IMG/VR virus record: IMGVR_UViG_3300047557_001132
Coordinates: 1-24,733 of that record
Source: a virus
Length of the DNA: 24,733 nt
Direction: 5' to 3' (one strand)
Shown here: piece by piece, positions 1 to 5,434 of the stretch
Layout of the letters: every line of letters starts with the position of its first letter
How positions within the stretch are numbered: the stretch's first letter is position 1
Made by a program: the position numbers and the translations under genes
Notes under the pieces: generated by a model
What the model was told of the DNA's origin: nothing
The model's input: only the letters and a program-made list of their open reading frames with translations
Database searches by the model: none

Positions 1-2
1 AC

Positions 3-134
3 CAAGCGCTTGGTGCTGCTGGCACTAAGGCAGACCCCAACAATCAAAAACGCATCCTTGATGCATTTCCAGAACTAGCAGCCACCTATGGCCCCGCTAG
101 TCGCTTTCACAAACAACTACTTGAGGGTTCATGA
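3..134 (+). CDS. 3' end of an unrecognised gene (partial)
   Basis: An open frame enters from the left edge and ends at a TGA that overlaps the ATG of the next gene (ATGA at 131-134). The visible 43 residues read QALGAAGTKADPNNQKRIL and continue to FHKQLLEGS. They are mildly basic and probably helical. I recognise no family from this fragment. The tight stop/start overlap with the RecE-like nuclease suggests that it belongs to the same early recombination/replication operon. The start lies outside the window. Confidence 0.75.
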   Translation, partial: QALGAAGTKADPNNQKRILDAFPELAATYGPASRFHKQLLEGS

Positions 135-922
135 TCAGCAACTCTGACTATCACGCAGATCCAGCAATCAGCGCCAGTCATCTACATGCTGTTGCACGCA
201 GTCCCTATCACTACTGGAGTCGCTACCTCGACCCACAACGGCAGCCGGTAGAACCCACTGCTGCGATGCGTCTTGGTTCATTGGTGCATTGCGCAGTACT
301 GGAACCTGATGAGCTGCTGCAACGCTATGGCATTTGCGCACCACGCAACACCAAAGCGGGGAAAGAGCAGGCCGAGCAGATGGCAGCAGAAGGCATTGAG
401 GTGGTCACTGCTGCTGATATGGCAATGGCGATGAGCATGAGGGCTGCAGTACAGCAGCATCCAGCAGCGTCTGCATTGCTTGCGCAAGGCAAAGCTGAAC
501 AATCATTTTGGTGGACTGACAGCACCACTGGTCTGCGTTGCAAATGCCGCCCAGATTGGTATCACCAAACCACCGTGGTTGACCTCAAAACCACGACAGA
601 TGCCAGCCCGGCTGGGTTCGCCAAATCCGTGGCAACCTTCCGCTACCATGTGCAAGCCAGCCATTACCTCGCTGGCCTTCACGGCGCTGAGCGTTTTGTG
701 TTTATCGCCGTCGAAAAAACTGCACCCTATGCGGTTGCGGTGTATGAGCTGGATGCTGCGGCCTTGGCTGCTGGCGAACAGCTCCGGCAGCGTGATATAC
801 GTGTCATTGCTGATTGCCAAGCCACTAAAGAATGGCCTGGCTACGGCGATGATTGCCAAACGCTTGCCTTGCCATCTTGGGCATTACGCACTGATGGCGC
901 CTTTACATCTGATGACTTTTGA
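131..922 (+). CDS. RecE-like PD-(D/E)XK exonuclease (exodeoxyribonuclease VIII type)
   Basis: This 263-residue protein matches the putative exodeoxyribonuclease 8 PDDEXK-like family (PF12684, DUF3799), which resects double-stranded DNA ends so that an annealing protein can load. Visible hallmarks are His53 in GSLVHCAVLEP, Glu123 in AEQSFWW, Asp142 in CRPDW, the D-x-K pair Asp151/Lys153 in VVDLKTT, and the Q-x-x-x-Y motif Gln175/Tyr179 in HVQASHYLAG. These make up the RecB-type nuclease core with its extra QhxxY motif. The ATG at 131 is supported by GAGGG a few bases upstream and by the ATGA overlap with the preceding gene. It lies directly before a Bet/RecT gene, the usual nuclease-plus-annealase pairing. 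The family call is firm; its in vivo activity is inferred. Confidence 0.92.
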   Translation: MISNSDYHADPAISASHLHAVARSPYHYWSRYLDPQRQPVEPTAAMRLGSLVHCAVLEPDELLQRYGICAPRNTKAGKEQAEQMAAEGIEVVTAADMAMAMSMRAAVQQHPAASALLAQGKAEQSFWWTDSTTGLRCKCRPDWYHQTTVVDLKTTTDASPAGFAKSVATFRYHVQASHYLAGLHGAERFVFIAVEKTAPYAVAVYELDAAALAAGEQLRQRDIRVIADCQATKEWPGYGDDCQTLALPSWALRTDGAFTSDDF

Positions 923-925
923 ATC

Positions 926-1675
926 ATGCGCACTGCATTAACGCTTTGGACACCAGAGCAAACTCAACTGATCAGCACCACGATTGCACCAGGCTGCAGT
1001 AATGATGAGCTGCGACTGTTTGCCTATGCTTGTCAACGCACTGGGCTAGATCCGTTCAGCAAACAGATCTATGCCATCAAACGCGGTGGCAAGATGACCA
1101 TCCAAGCTGGTATTGATGGTTTGCGTGCCATTGCAGAACGCACCGGCCAGCTTGATGGCAGCGAAACCTACTGGTGTGGTGAAGACGGCGATTGGAAAGA
1201 TGTGTGGCTTGGCAACAAGCCACCTGCCGCGGCCAAAACCATCATTCACCGCAAAGGCAGTCAGCATCCATTTGTTGGTGTTGCACGCTATGCCGACTAC
1301 AACGCTGGGCAAGGATTGTGGTCCAAGATGGGTGCTGCAATGATCGCCAAATGCTCTGAGGCATTAGCACTACGTAAGGCATTTCCTGCAGATCTTAGTG
1401 GTGTCTATGGCGCCGAAGAAATGCAACAGGCAGATGTAGAGCCTGTTACGGTCAGCACCGCACCACCGGCAAAGGGTGATGCCAAAATCTTCCAAGCTGG
1501 CAAGGCTGCCATTGCCAAAGCTGACACCTTGGACAAGCTGAAAGATGTCATTGATCGCATGGAAGCCCGCAAGGCAGACCTAAGCGATGAGCAATACAGC
1601 ATCTTGCTGGAACTTGCTATTGCACGTGAATCTGATTTTGCGGCACCAACAACGGATCCATTTGCTGATGATTGA
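926..1675 (+). CDS. bet: Bet/RecT-family single-strand annealing protein
   Basis: The 249-residue product matches the phage recombination protein Bet (RecT superfamily, PF03837). These proteins bind single-stranded DNA left by the partner exonuclease and anneal complementary strands during recombination or replication-linked repair. The family core is clear: the N-terminal segment LFAYACQRTGLDPFSKQIYAI (about residues 31-51), MTIQAGIDGLRAIAERTG (57-74), and WSKMGAAMIAKCSEALALR ending in KAFP (132-154). The C-terminal 80 residues are more polar and rich in Ala, Lys and Asp, with an acidic end (DPFADD), typical of a variable tail. The gene begins 3 bases after the nuclease stop and overlaps the next gene by 8 bases. 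I see no strong Shine-Dalgarno site, so coupling to the nuclease is likely. Confidence 0.95.
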   Translation: MRTALTLWTPEQTQLISTTIAPGCSNDELRLFAYACQRTGLDPFSKQIYAIKRGGKMTIQAGIDGLRAIAERTGQLDGSETYWCGEDGDWKDVWLGNKPPAAAKTIIHRKGSQHPFVGVARYADYNAGQGLWSKMGAAMIAKCSEALALRKAFPADLSGVYGAEEMQQADVEPVTVSTAPPAKGDAKIFQAGKAAIAKADTLDKLKDVIDRMEARKADLSDEQYSILLELAIARESDFAAPTTDPFADD

Positions 1676-1880
1676 ACCGTATCTGACGACAGAACAACTA
1701 GCAGAGCGTTGGGGCTTGAAGCCAGCAGCGATCAAAAACCAACGCGCACGTGGTATTGGCCCTAAATACATCACCATGCCACGTATTGCGTTGCCTGCTG
1801 GCACACCACGCATTCGCTATCCCCTTGCTGAAGTCCTGGCCTTTGAAGAGGCCAACAACATCACTCCTTTAAACCCATGA
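1668..1880 (+). CDS. small helix-turn-helix DNA-binding protein (excisionase/AlpA-like)
   Basis: A 70-residue protein beginning MIEPYLTTEQLAERWGLKP. The first half, LTTEQLAERWGLKPAAIKNQRARGIGP, has the winged helix-turn-helix layout of MerR/excisionase/AlpA-type small proteins: a strand, then the helix TTEQLAERWG, then the recognition helix KPAAIKNQR. A wing follows (PRIRYPLAEVLAFEEA). An open frame extends upstream to 1587, but that part is antisense-like sequence inside bet and has no ribosome site. The ATG at 1668 overlaps the bet stop by 8 bases, which fits this compact operon. Without an integrase nearby, a role as excisionase is not supported. A transcriptional or replication accessory role is equally possible. 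Confidence 0.8.
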   Translation: MIEPYLTTEQLAERWGLKPAAIKNQRARGIGPKYITMPRIALPAGTPRIRYPLAEVLAFEEANNITPLNP

Positions 1881-2230
1881 GCCTTTACGCATCTGGTATT
1901 GTTCGCATCATCAGCGAGCCTCAACTGCGCACTTTTGATAGTGGCACGATGGTTGTCAACTTTGCAGGTGGCATCCAAGAAGGAAAGGACAAAGACGGTA
2001 ATTGGATCAACAACGCAATTGATTGCGAAGCATGGGGCAAATCCGCTGAATTGATTACAGATCGCCTCAAAAAAGGTGACAGCGTATTTGTTACTGGCGC
2101 CGTGCGGCGTCAGGAATGGAACGATAAAACCACTGGTGATAAGCGCAGCAAGCATGTGCTGAGCATCCAGCGGTTTGAGTTCATGCCACGCGCCAATGGT
2201 GGCGCTGCAACTGAAGAGCCAGTGTTCTGA
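1877..2230 (+). CDS. ssb: single-stranded DNA-binding protein (SSB, OB-fold)
   Basis: The 117-residue protein has the bacterial/phage SSB pattern: an N-terminal strand MSLYASGIVRIISEPQLRTF, the segment MVVNFAGGIQEG, an aromatic core segment NAIDCEAWGKSAELITDRLKKGD (about residues 46-68), and the strand VFVTGAVRRQEWNDKTTGDKRS. This is a single OB-fold that would coat single-stranded DNA. The C-terminus ends in AATEEPVF: it keeps an acidic, proline-containing and phenylalanine-terminated tip like the canonical SSB interaction tail, but it is very short. The start overlaps the preceding stop (ATGA at 1877-1880), and the stop overlaps the next start (TGATG). Its place after nuclease and annealase genes suits a recombination/replication module. 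Confidence 0.93.
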   Translation: MSLYASGIVRIISEPQLRTFDSGTMVVNFAGGIQEGKDKDGNWINNAIDCEAWGKSAELITDRLKKGDSVFVTGAVRRQEWNDKTTGDKRSKHVLSIQRFEFMPRANGGAATEEPVF

Positions 2231-2547
2231 TGTTGCGTTACCTGTGCTTGCTGCTGCTGCTGCCTAGTGCAGCGGCGGCACGGCCGGTAACGGCCACCGT
2301 GTATGACAGCTGGTATCACGGTCGCACCACCTATTGCGGCCAGACCTATCAGCACTGGGGTGTGTCCGCAGCGCATCCATGGCTGCCTTGCAACACACCA
2401 GTGCGCGTCAGCCACAAGGGACGCACCATCACCGTTCGCGTGACGGATCGGTGTGACTGCAACAGCATCGACCTGAGCGCCGGCGCTGCCTACCGTCTGG
2501 GCGTGCCGCTGGACGGCGTTGCCACTGTTGCCATCAGCCACCCATGA
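2230..2547 (+). CDS. secreted RlpA-like double-psi beta-barrel protein
   Basis: A 105-residue protein with a short signal peptide: MLRYLCLLLLLPSAAAA gives a hydrophobic core followed by an Ala-rich cleavage region near residue 17. The mature part is a double-psi beta-barrel of the RlpA/expansin type: TATVYDSWYHGRTTYCGQTY, then GVSAAHPWLPCNTPVRV, then ITVRVTDRCDCNSIDLSAGAAYRLGV. Asp73 in VTDRC and Asp81 in IDLS align with the conserved acidic residues of RlpA, a peptidoglycan-binding or lytic transglycosylase domain. Four cysteines in the exported part (36, 54, 75, 77) could form disulfides. It could help cross or remodel the host cell wall. Its position between ssb and small unknown genes, far from the lysis cassette, is unusual. 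The start overlaps the ssb stop. Confidence 0.85.
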   Translation: MLRYLCLLLLLPSAAAARPVTATVYDSWYHGRTTYCGQTYQHWGVSAAHPWLPCNTPVRVSHKGRTITVRVTDRCDCNSIDLSAGAAYRLGVPLDGVATVAISHP

Positions 2548-2744
2548 GCACTGAACACCCGATCACCCCGCCGCCTGAGCTGGTAGGCGAGTGGCTGTGC
2601 CAAGACGGTTACCCGTGGGATCCAGATCTTCTAGCCACCCAAGCCGCCCGTTGGGGCGCTGATCAGGAACTGGATGCCTGTTGTAAGTGGGCTGACGAAA
2701 CTGGCTGGATTGCTGGCGGCAAACAACTTCGTCACGGCTGTTGA
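2544..2744 (+). CDS. small hypothetical phage protein
   Basis: A 66-residue product with the sequence landmarks ITPPPELVGEWL, ARWGADQELDACCKWAD and TGWIAGGKQLR. The motif WGADQELDACCKWAD resembles a short helix pair that recurs in small uncharacterised phage and cyanobacterial proteins. I cannot attach a function. It starts by ATGA overlap with the RlpA-like gene (2544-2547) and ends in TGA overlapping the TTG start of the next gene (TTGA at 2741-2744). That arrangement supports real translation. No membrane segment or signal peptide is seen. Confidence 0.75.
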   Translation: MSTEHPITPPPELVGEWLCQDGYPWDPDLLATQAARWGADQELDACCKWADETGWIAGGKQLRHGC

Positions 2745-2968
2745 GCGAGCTTGAACACGCCACCCATGACGACTATCAGCAGGCTCTCAAAGACCGCGCC
2801 CGCGCCGCCCTGGCCGAGCCCCAGCCGGAGGGTCCGAGTGGCGATGAAATCTACAAGCTGGCGCTGGAAGGAGACTTTCTTGTCGATGTGGGTGACGGCT
2901 TCACTTGCATGGTTCAAGACGAAGTTGAGTTTGCCCGCGCCGTTCTCGCCCGCTGGGGCAACTCCTAA
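2741..2968 (+). CDS. small acidic hypothetical protein, TTG start
   Basis: A 75-residue acidic protein (SELEHATHDDYQQALKDRAR, then GDEIYKLALEGDFLVDVGDG, then DEVEFARAVLARWGNS). The TTG at 2741 overlaps the preceding stop as TTGA, so translation is probably coupled. An out-of-frame alternative at 2751 gives a basic, low-complexity product and is rejected. The C-terminal segment EFARAVLARWG is a pattern I associate with small cyanophage proteins of unknown function. The stop codon (2966-2968) lies inside a perfect 9-bp hairpin at 2962-2986, so the RNA structure begins before the gene ends. Confidence 0.72.
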   Translation: MSELEHATHDDYQQALKDRARAALAEPQPEGPSGDEIYKLALEGDFLVDVGDGFTCMVQDEVEFARAVLARWGNS

Positions 2969-2986
2969 TTAGGCGCAAATTAGGAG
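2962..2986 (+). other. perfect hairpin over the stop codon of the early operon
   Basis: CTCCTAATT (2962-2970) pairs perfectly with AATTAGGAG (2978-2986) around a 7-base loop. The TAA of the upstream gene lies in the 5' arm. No run of T follows, so it is not a standard intrinsic terminator. It may protect the 3' end of the operon RNA or act as a processing or partial termination signal. Confidence 0.6.
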
Positions 2987-2990
2987 AAAT

Positions 2991-3020
2991 TAGCTGTCAG
3001 CCCTAAATATGGCTGAGCTA
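2991..3020 (+). other. hairpin with 2-base bulge
   Basis: TAGC-TG-TCAGCC (2991-3002) pairs with GGCTGAGCTA (3011-3020): ten base pairs with a TG bulge and an 8-base A/T-rich loop. No T-tract follows. It is the second of a series of hairpins between 2962 and 3230. Confidence 0.55.
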
Positions 3021-3230
3021 TAAACCGGTGAAAAACTGGGTCGGTGGCTGTGGCTCACGCGCCTAACCAGCCTCACCGCTGCCGACCCACCAACGGCCAT
3101 ATCCATAGGAAATCTATGGAACCGCCATCGTAGCGGAAATAGTTGGTCGGTGATTGGTCCGCACGAGGTGCCAACCTCACTGCCGCCGACCACGGCAGAC
3201 CCCGCACCACGCCTTAGGTGGTACTGCGCA
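3021..3230 (+). ncRNA. candidate structured RNA with two related tandem elements
   Basis: This gene-free stretch holds two copies of one design. Element A has an outer stem TGGGTCGG (3037-3044) / CCGACCCA (3082-3089). Element B has TGGTCGG (3144-3150) / CCGACCA (3186-3192). Both continue GTCGGTG, then a variable inner hairpin, then CTCAC-Y-GC-Y-GCCGACC. One G-C pair in A is T-A in B, a compensatory change, and the inner hairpins differ in sequence yet both fold. Between the copies lie hairpins CCATAG/CTATGG (3103-3119) and CCGC/GCGG (3122-3136). After them comes ACCAC/GTGGT (3206-3222). No open frame longer than a few codons was seen. It sits as a leader upstream of the gene at 3245. Strand is assumed from the flanking genes. 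I match it to no known RNA family. Confidence 0.5.
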
Positions 3231-3244
3231 ATCTTACATGAACC

Positions 3245-3910
3245 ATGGCAGCAAAATGGACTGATGCAGAAATGAACCGCTTGCATGAAGCAGCCGGTGA
3301 TCTTCCCAGGTGTCAACTGGTGAGAACTTTCAACCAATGGGCCAAGGAAAATGGCTATCCACAACGTTCGGCAAAGGCAATTTTTGTCAAAGCAAATGTG
3401 ATGGGCCTATCGCTTGCTGCTGTTGGTGAATCAATCACTACTGGCGGCATCGCAAAAATCCTTGAAATCAAAGAAACCACTGTGCAAGGTTGGATGATTA
3501 GATACCCTGATTTACCACGCCGCAAAATCAGGGGTTATTACTACATCAAGCGACGTGAATTGATGCGTTGGGCGATGCAGCATCCACATTTATTTGGCGG
3601 CTTGAAATGGTCTAATCTTGTCCAACTATTTGAAACAGAAGACATTGCAGATTACATCTGCGACAACTTTCCAAATCGCCCCGTTGGGCTAGAGGCAACT
3701 GCTCGCCCTGTCCGCTGCATCACAACAAATGAAATATATCCATCCCTTTCTGCTGCAGCGCGTGCAACGCATATGACGTATCAAGCCATTAGCCTTGGCA
3801 TCCGCGAACAACGACCTGCTTGTGGTTTGCGGTTTGAATTCATCAATGACCCATCAATGCAACAAATGCAAAAGCCGCAAAACCAAGGTAATAGTCACAA
3901 AGCAGCATGA
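3245..3910 (+). CDS. multi-domain DNA-binding protein (HTH plus NUMOD1-like)
   Basis: A 221-residue, basic protein. Residues 4-55 (KWTDAEMNRLHEA and on to KAIFVKANVMGLS) resemble a Myb/SANT-like helical DNA-binding unit. Residues 64-110 (TTGGIAKILEIKETTVQGW, then IRGYYYIKRRELMRWAM) look like a MerR/excisionase-type helix-turn-helix with a wing. Residues 155-199 (PVRCITTNEIYPSLSAAARA, then GLRFEF) match the pattern of NUMOD1, a small DNA-binding repeat commonly attached to homing endonucleases. No HNH or GIY-YIG catalytic motif is present. It may be a regulator or a homing-nuclease relic. It begins just after the structured RNA region, without a clear Shine-Dalgarno site, and its 3' end overlaps the zinc-ribbon gene by 65 bases in another frame. 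Confidence 0.78.
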   Translation: MAAKWTDAEMNRLHEAAGDLPRCQLVRTFNQWAKENGYPQRSAKAIFVKANVMGLSLAAVGESITTGGIAKILEIKETTVQGWMIRYPDLPRRKIRGYYYIKRRELMRWAMQHPHLFGGLKWSNLVQLFETEDIADYICDNFPNRPVGLEATARPVRCITTNEIYPSLSAAARATHMTYQAISLGIREQRPACGLRFEFINDPSMQQMQKPQNQGNSHKAA

Positions 3911-4052
3911 GGATATAATTTTTCGTCGGCGGCAATGCCTTGACTGTGATCACCGCTGGTATACGGCGCAATACACAGAAAAGGACATCCCAAATCATTA
4001 CATTCACTGGACACACACCGAAATCAAACCCAATGATTCTTTCCGACTCTGA
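3846..4052 (+). CDS. zinc-ribbon protein resembling the N-terminus of NrdR
   Basis: A 68-residue protein starting MTHQCNKCKSRKTKV. It has two C-x-x-C pairs (Cys5/Cys8 and Cys31/Cys34), separated by a strand and followed by DHRWYTAQY. The layout CxxC - V.T - D.I.RRRQCxxC - .WYT is very close to the zinc ribbon of the ribonucleotide reductase repressor NrdR, but the ATP-cone that follows in NrdR is absent. The frame stays open upstream to 3795. I prefer the ATG at 3846 because it puts the first CxxC at the N-terminus, as in NrdR. It overlaps the previous gene by 65 bases and the following deaminase gene by 20. A role in DNA or RNA binding is likely; control of nucleotide genes is only suggested by its neighbour. 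Confidence 0.75.
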   Translation: MTHQCNKCKSRKTKVIVTKQHEDIIFRRRQCLDCDHRWYTAQYTEKDIPNHYIHWTHTEIKPNDSFRL

Positions 4053-4563
4053 AATCAAACAACTGATTGTTGATCACGGCATGGTGCAAAACCATGATCC
4101 AGAGCTGATCAACCCAGCCAGCATTGATCTGCGACTTGGCAATATCATCATGCTGGAATCAGTGGAATCACATGCCATGATTCCGCTTGATATCAGTAAC
4201 TACACCAAAGATCATCCATATCCATTGGTGCCAGGGCAGTTCATCCTTGCTGACACCATTGAGGTTTTTAACATGCCAGAAAGCATTGCTGGCTTGTTTT
4301 TTCTTAAATCCAGTCGTGCACGTGAAGGTTATGAAAACCTCCATGCCGGTTATGCAGATCCAGGTTGGAATGGCAGCACCCTGACGCTTGAGCTAAAAAA
4401 TGCTCGTCAATTGCAAAGCCTTCCTATTTGGCCTGGCTTAAAAATCGGTCAGATGGTATTTTTTCGGATGAGTGCACCGCCACAAACCAGCTATGCCGTG
4501 GTGGGCCATTACAACGCAGACCTAGGCCCGCGCGCATCTAAGGCAAATGAGTTCGATCAATGA
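4033..4563 (+). CDS. dcd: dCTP deaminase-family enzyme (possible bifunctional Dcd/Dut)
   Basis: A 176-residue enzyme of the dCTP deaminase/dUTPase fold, which supplies dUMP/dUTP for dTTP synthesis or removes dUTP. Landmarks are MILSDSEIKQLI at the start, NPASIDLRLGN (27-37), KSSRAREG (92-99), and HAGYADPGWNGSTLTLELKN (104-123), in which Glu120 matches the catalytic Glu of dCTP deaminases. GLKIGQMVFF (135-144) follows. The His-Arg of E. coli Dcd (TAHRIDPGW) is Gly-Tyr here (HAGYADPGW), closer to the AGWID pattern of dUTPases and of bifunctional deaminase-dUTPases. Upstream in-frame codons to 3940 read through the zinc-ribbon gene; the ATG at 4033 gives the canonical N-terminus. It overlaps the next gene by 17 bases. 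Confidence 0.88.
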   Translation: MILSDSEIKQLIVDHGMVQNHDPELINPASIDLRLGNIIMLESVESHAMIPLDISNYTKDHPYPLVPGQFILADTIEVFNMPESIAGLFFLKSSRAREGYENLHAGYADPGWNGSTLTLELKNARQLQSLPIWPGLKIGQMVFFRMSAPPQTSYAVVGHYNADLGPRASKANEFDQ

Positions 4564-5434
4564 TTACCTCAATGCCATTGCACGGCATCCATTGCTGACG
4601 GCTGACCAAGAAATCCAACTGGCGCGTCGTATCGCCCGTATGCAAGAGCTGCGGGCGTTGGATCGTGAACTAACCATTGATGAACGCCGTATTGTTCGCA
4701 GCGGTGAACGCGCACGGCAGACATTTATCAACAGCAATCTGCAGTTGGTGGTTCATGTTGCCAAGAAATATGAACGCCGCAGGCGTCATAGCCTTGAGCT
4801 GATGGACTTGATCCAAGAAGGCAATATTGGCCTTGCGCGTGCAGTTGAATTGTTTGATCACACACGTGGCTATAAGTTTTCAACTTATGCCTATTGGTGG
4901 ATTAAACAGGCAATAACACGCGCCTTGTCGCAAGCTGATGCAATGATCAGGCTGCCAGTTAACTTACATGATCAGCTTGCAAAGTTAACTAGGATGCGCA
5001 CGCAATTAGCGCACGAACTGGGACGCGAACCACGGCTTGCTGAACTTGCAGAAGCAATGGAAATAACCGTAGATCAAATATGTAATATGATCCAGCACAG
5101 CTATAACGTTACTAGCCTTAATTCAACGCCAAACGGCAATGATGATGTTTGCCTAATCGACATGATTGCCGATCCAGCAAGCGTTGATGACGATGAAATA
5201 TCCGAAGCTGAAATAGCTTTAATTTCTTCCTTGTTAGATAAATACGTCGATGAAAACGCCAAGCAAGTGCTATATGCACGTCATGCCGCAAATCCAATCA
5301 GCTGGGCTGAACTTGAAAAGCAAATGGGCATCAGCAAATTTCGCCTTCAAGAACTATCGCGTCGCGCGATCCTTCGGTTGCGTATGTTGACATCCATTGG
5401 CGAATATCAGCCTCACGAAAAGCGGACCATGTGA
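4547..5434 (+). CDS. group 2 sigma-70-like RNA polymerase sigma factor
   Basis: A 295-residue sigma factor with region 1.2 (NDYLNAIARHPLLTADQEIQLARRI, about residues 5-29), region 2 (59-130, including FINSNLQLVVHVAKKY, LDLIQEG-like LMDLIQEGNIGL, and YKFSTYAYWWIKQAITRAL), region 3 (137-215) and region 4 (225-281). There is no region 1.1, so it resembles the alternative group 2 factors of cyanobacteria rather than T4 gp55. Region 2.4, which reads the -10 element, is canonical. Region 4.2 is not: ISWAELEKQMGISKFRLQELSRRAILRLR keeps the fold but changes the recognition helix residues. It probably redirects host polymerase to phage promoters, perhaps those of the late operon on the other strand. 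It is the last clear gene of the plus-strand group. Confidence 0.95.
   Translation: MSSINDYLNAIARHPLLTADQEIQLARRIARMQELRALDRELTIDERRIVRSGERARQTFINSNLQLVVHVAKKYERRRRHSLELMDLIQEGNIGLARAVELFDHTRGYKFSTYAYWWIKQAITRALSQADAMIRLPVNLHDQLAKLTRMRTQLAHELGREPRLAELAEAMEITVDQICNMIQHSYNVTSLNSTPNGNDDVCLIDMIADPASVDDDEISEAEIALISSLLDKYVDENAKQVLYARHAANPISWAELEKQMGISKFRLQELSRRAILRLRMLTSIGEYQPHEKRTM

Noticed and set aside
480-941. 153-codon frame on the plus strand
   Set aside because: Out of phase within the RecE-like gene, whose catalytic motifs are intact; it has no conserved pattern.
1668-1880. Excisionase of an integration module
   Set aside because: No integrase gene or attachment site was seen in the window, so an integration role cannot be supported from the HTH pattern alone.
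3009-3133. Very short leader peptides (ATG GCT GAG CTA TAA near 3010; ATG GAA CCG CCA TCG TAG near 3117)
   Set aside because: Four- and five-codon frames occur by chance, have no ribosome sites, and overlap predicted stems.
2969-3244. tRNA or CRISPR array in the gene-free stretch
   Set aside because: No cloverleaf with a T-arm consensus, no CCA end and no regular repeats with spacers. The repeats present are two diverged hairpins.
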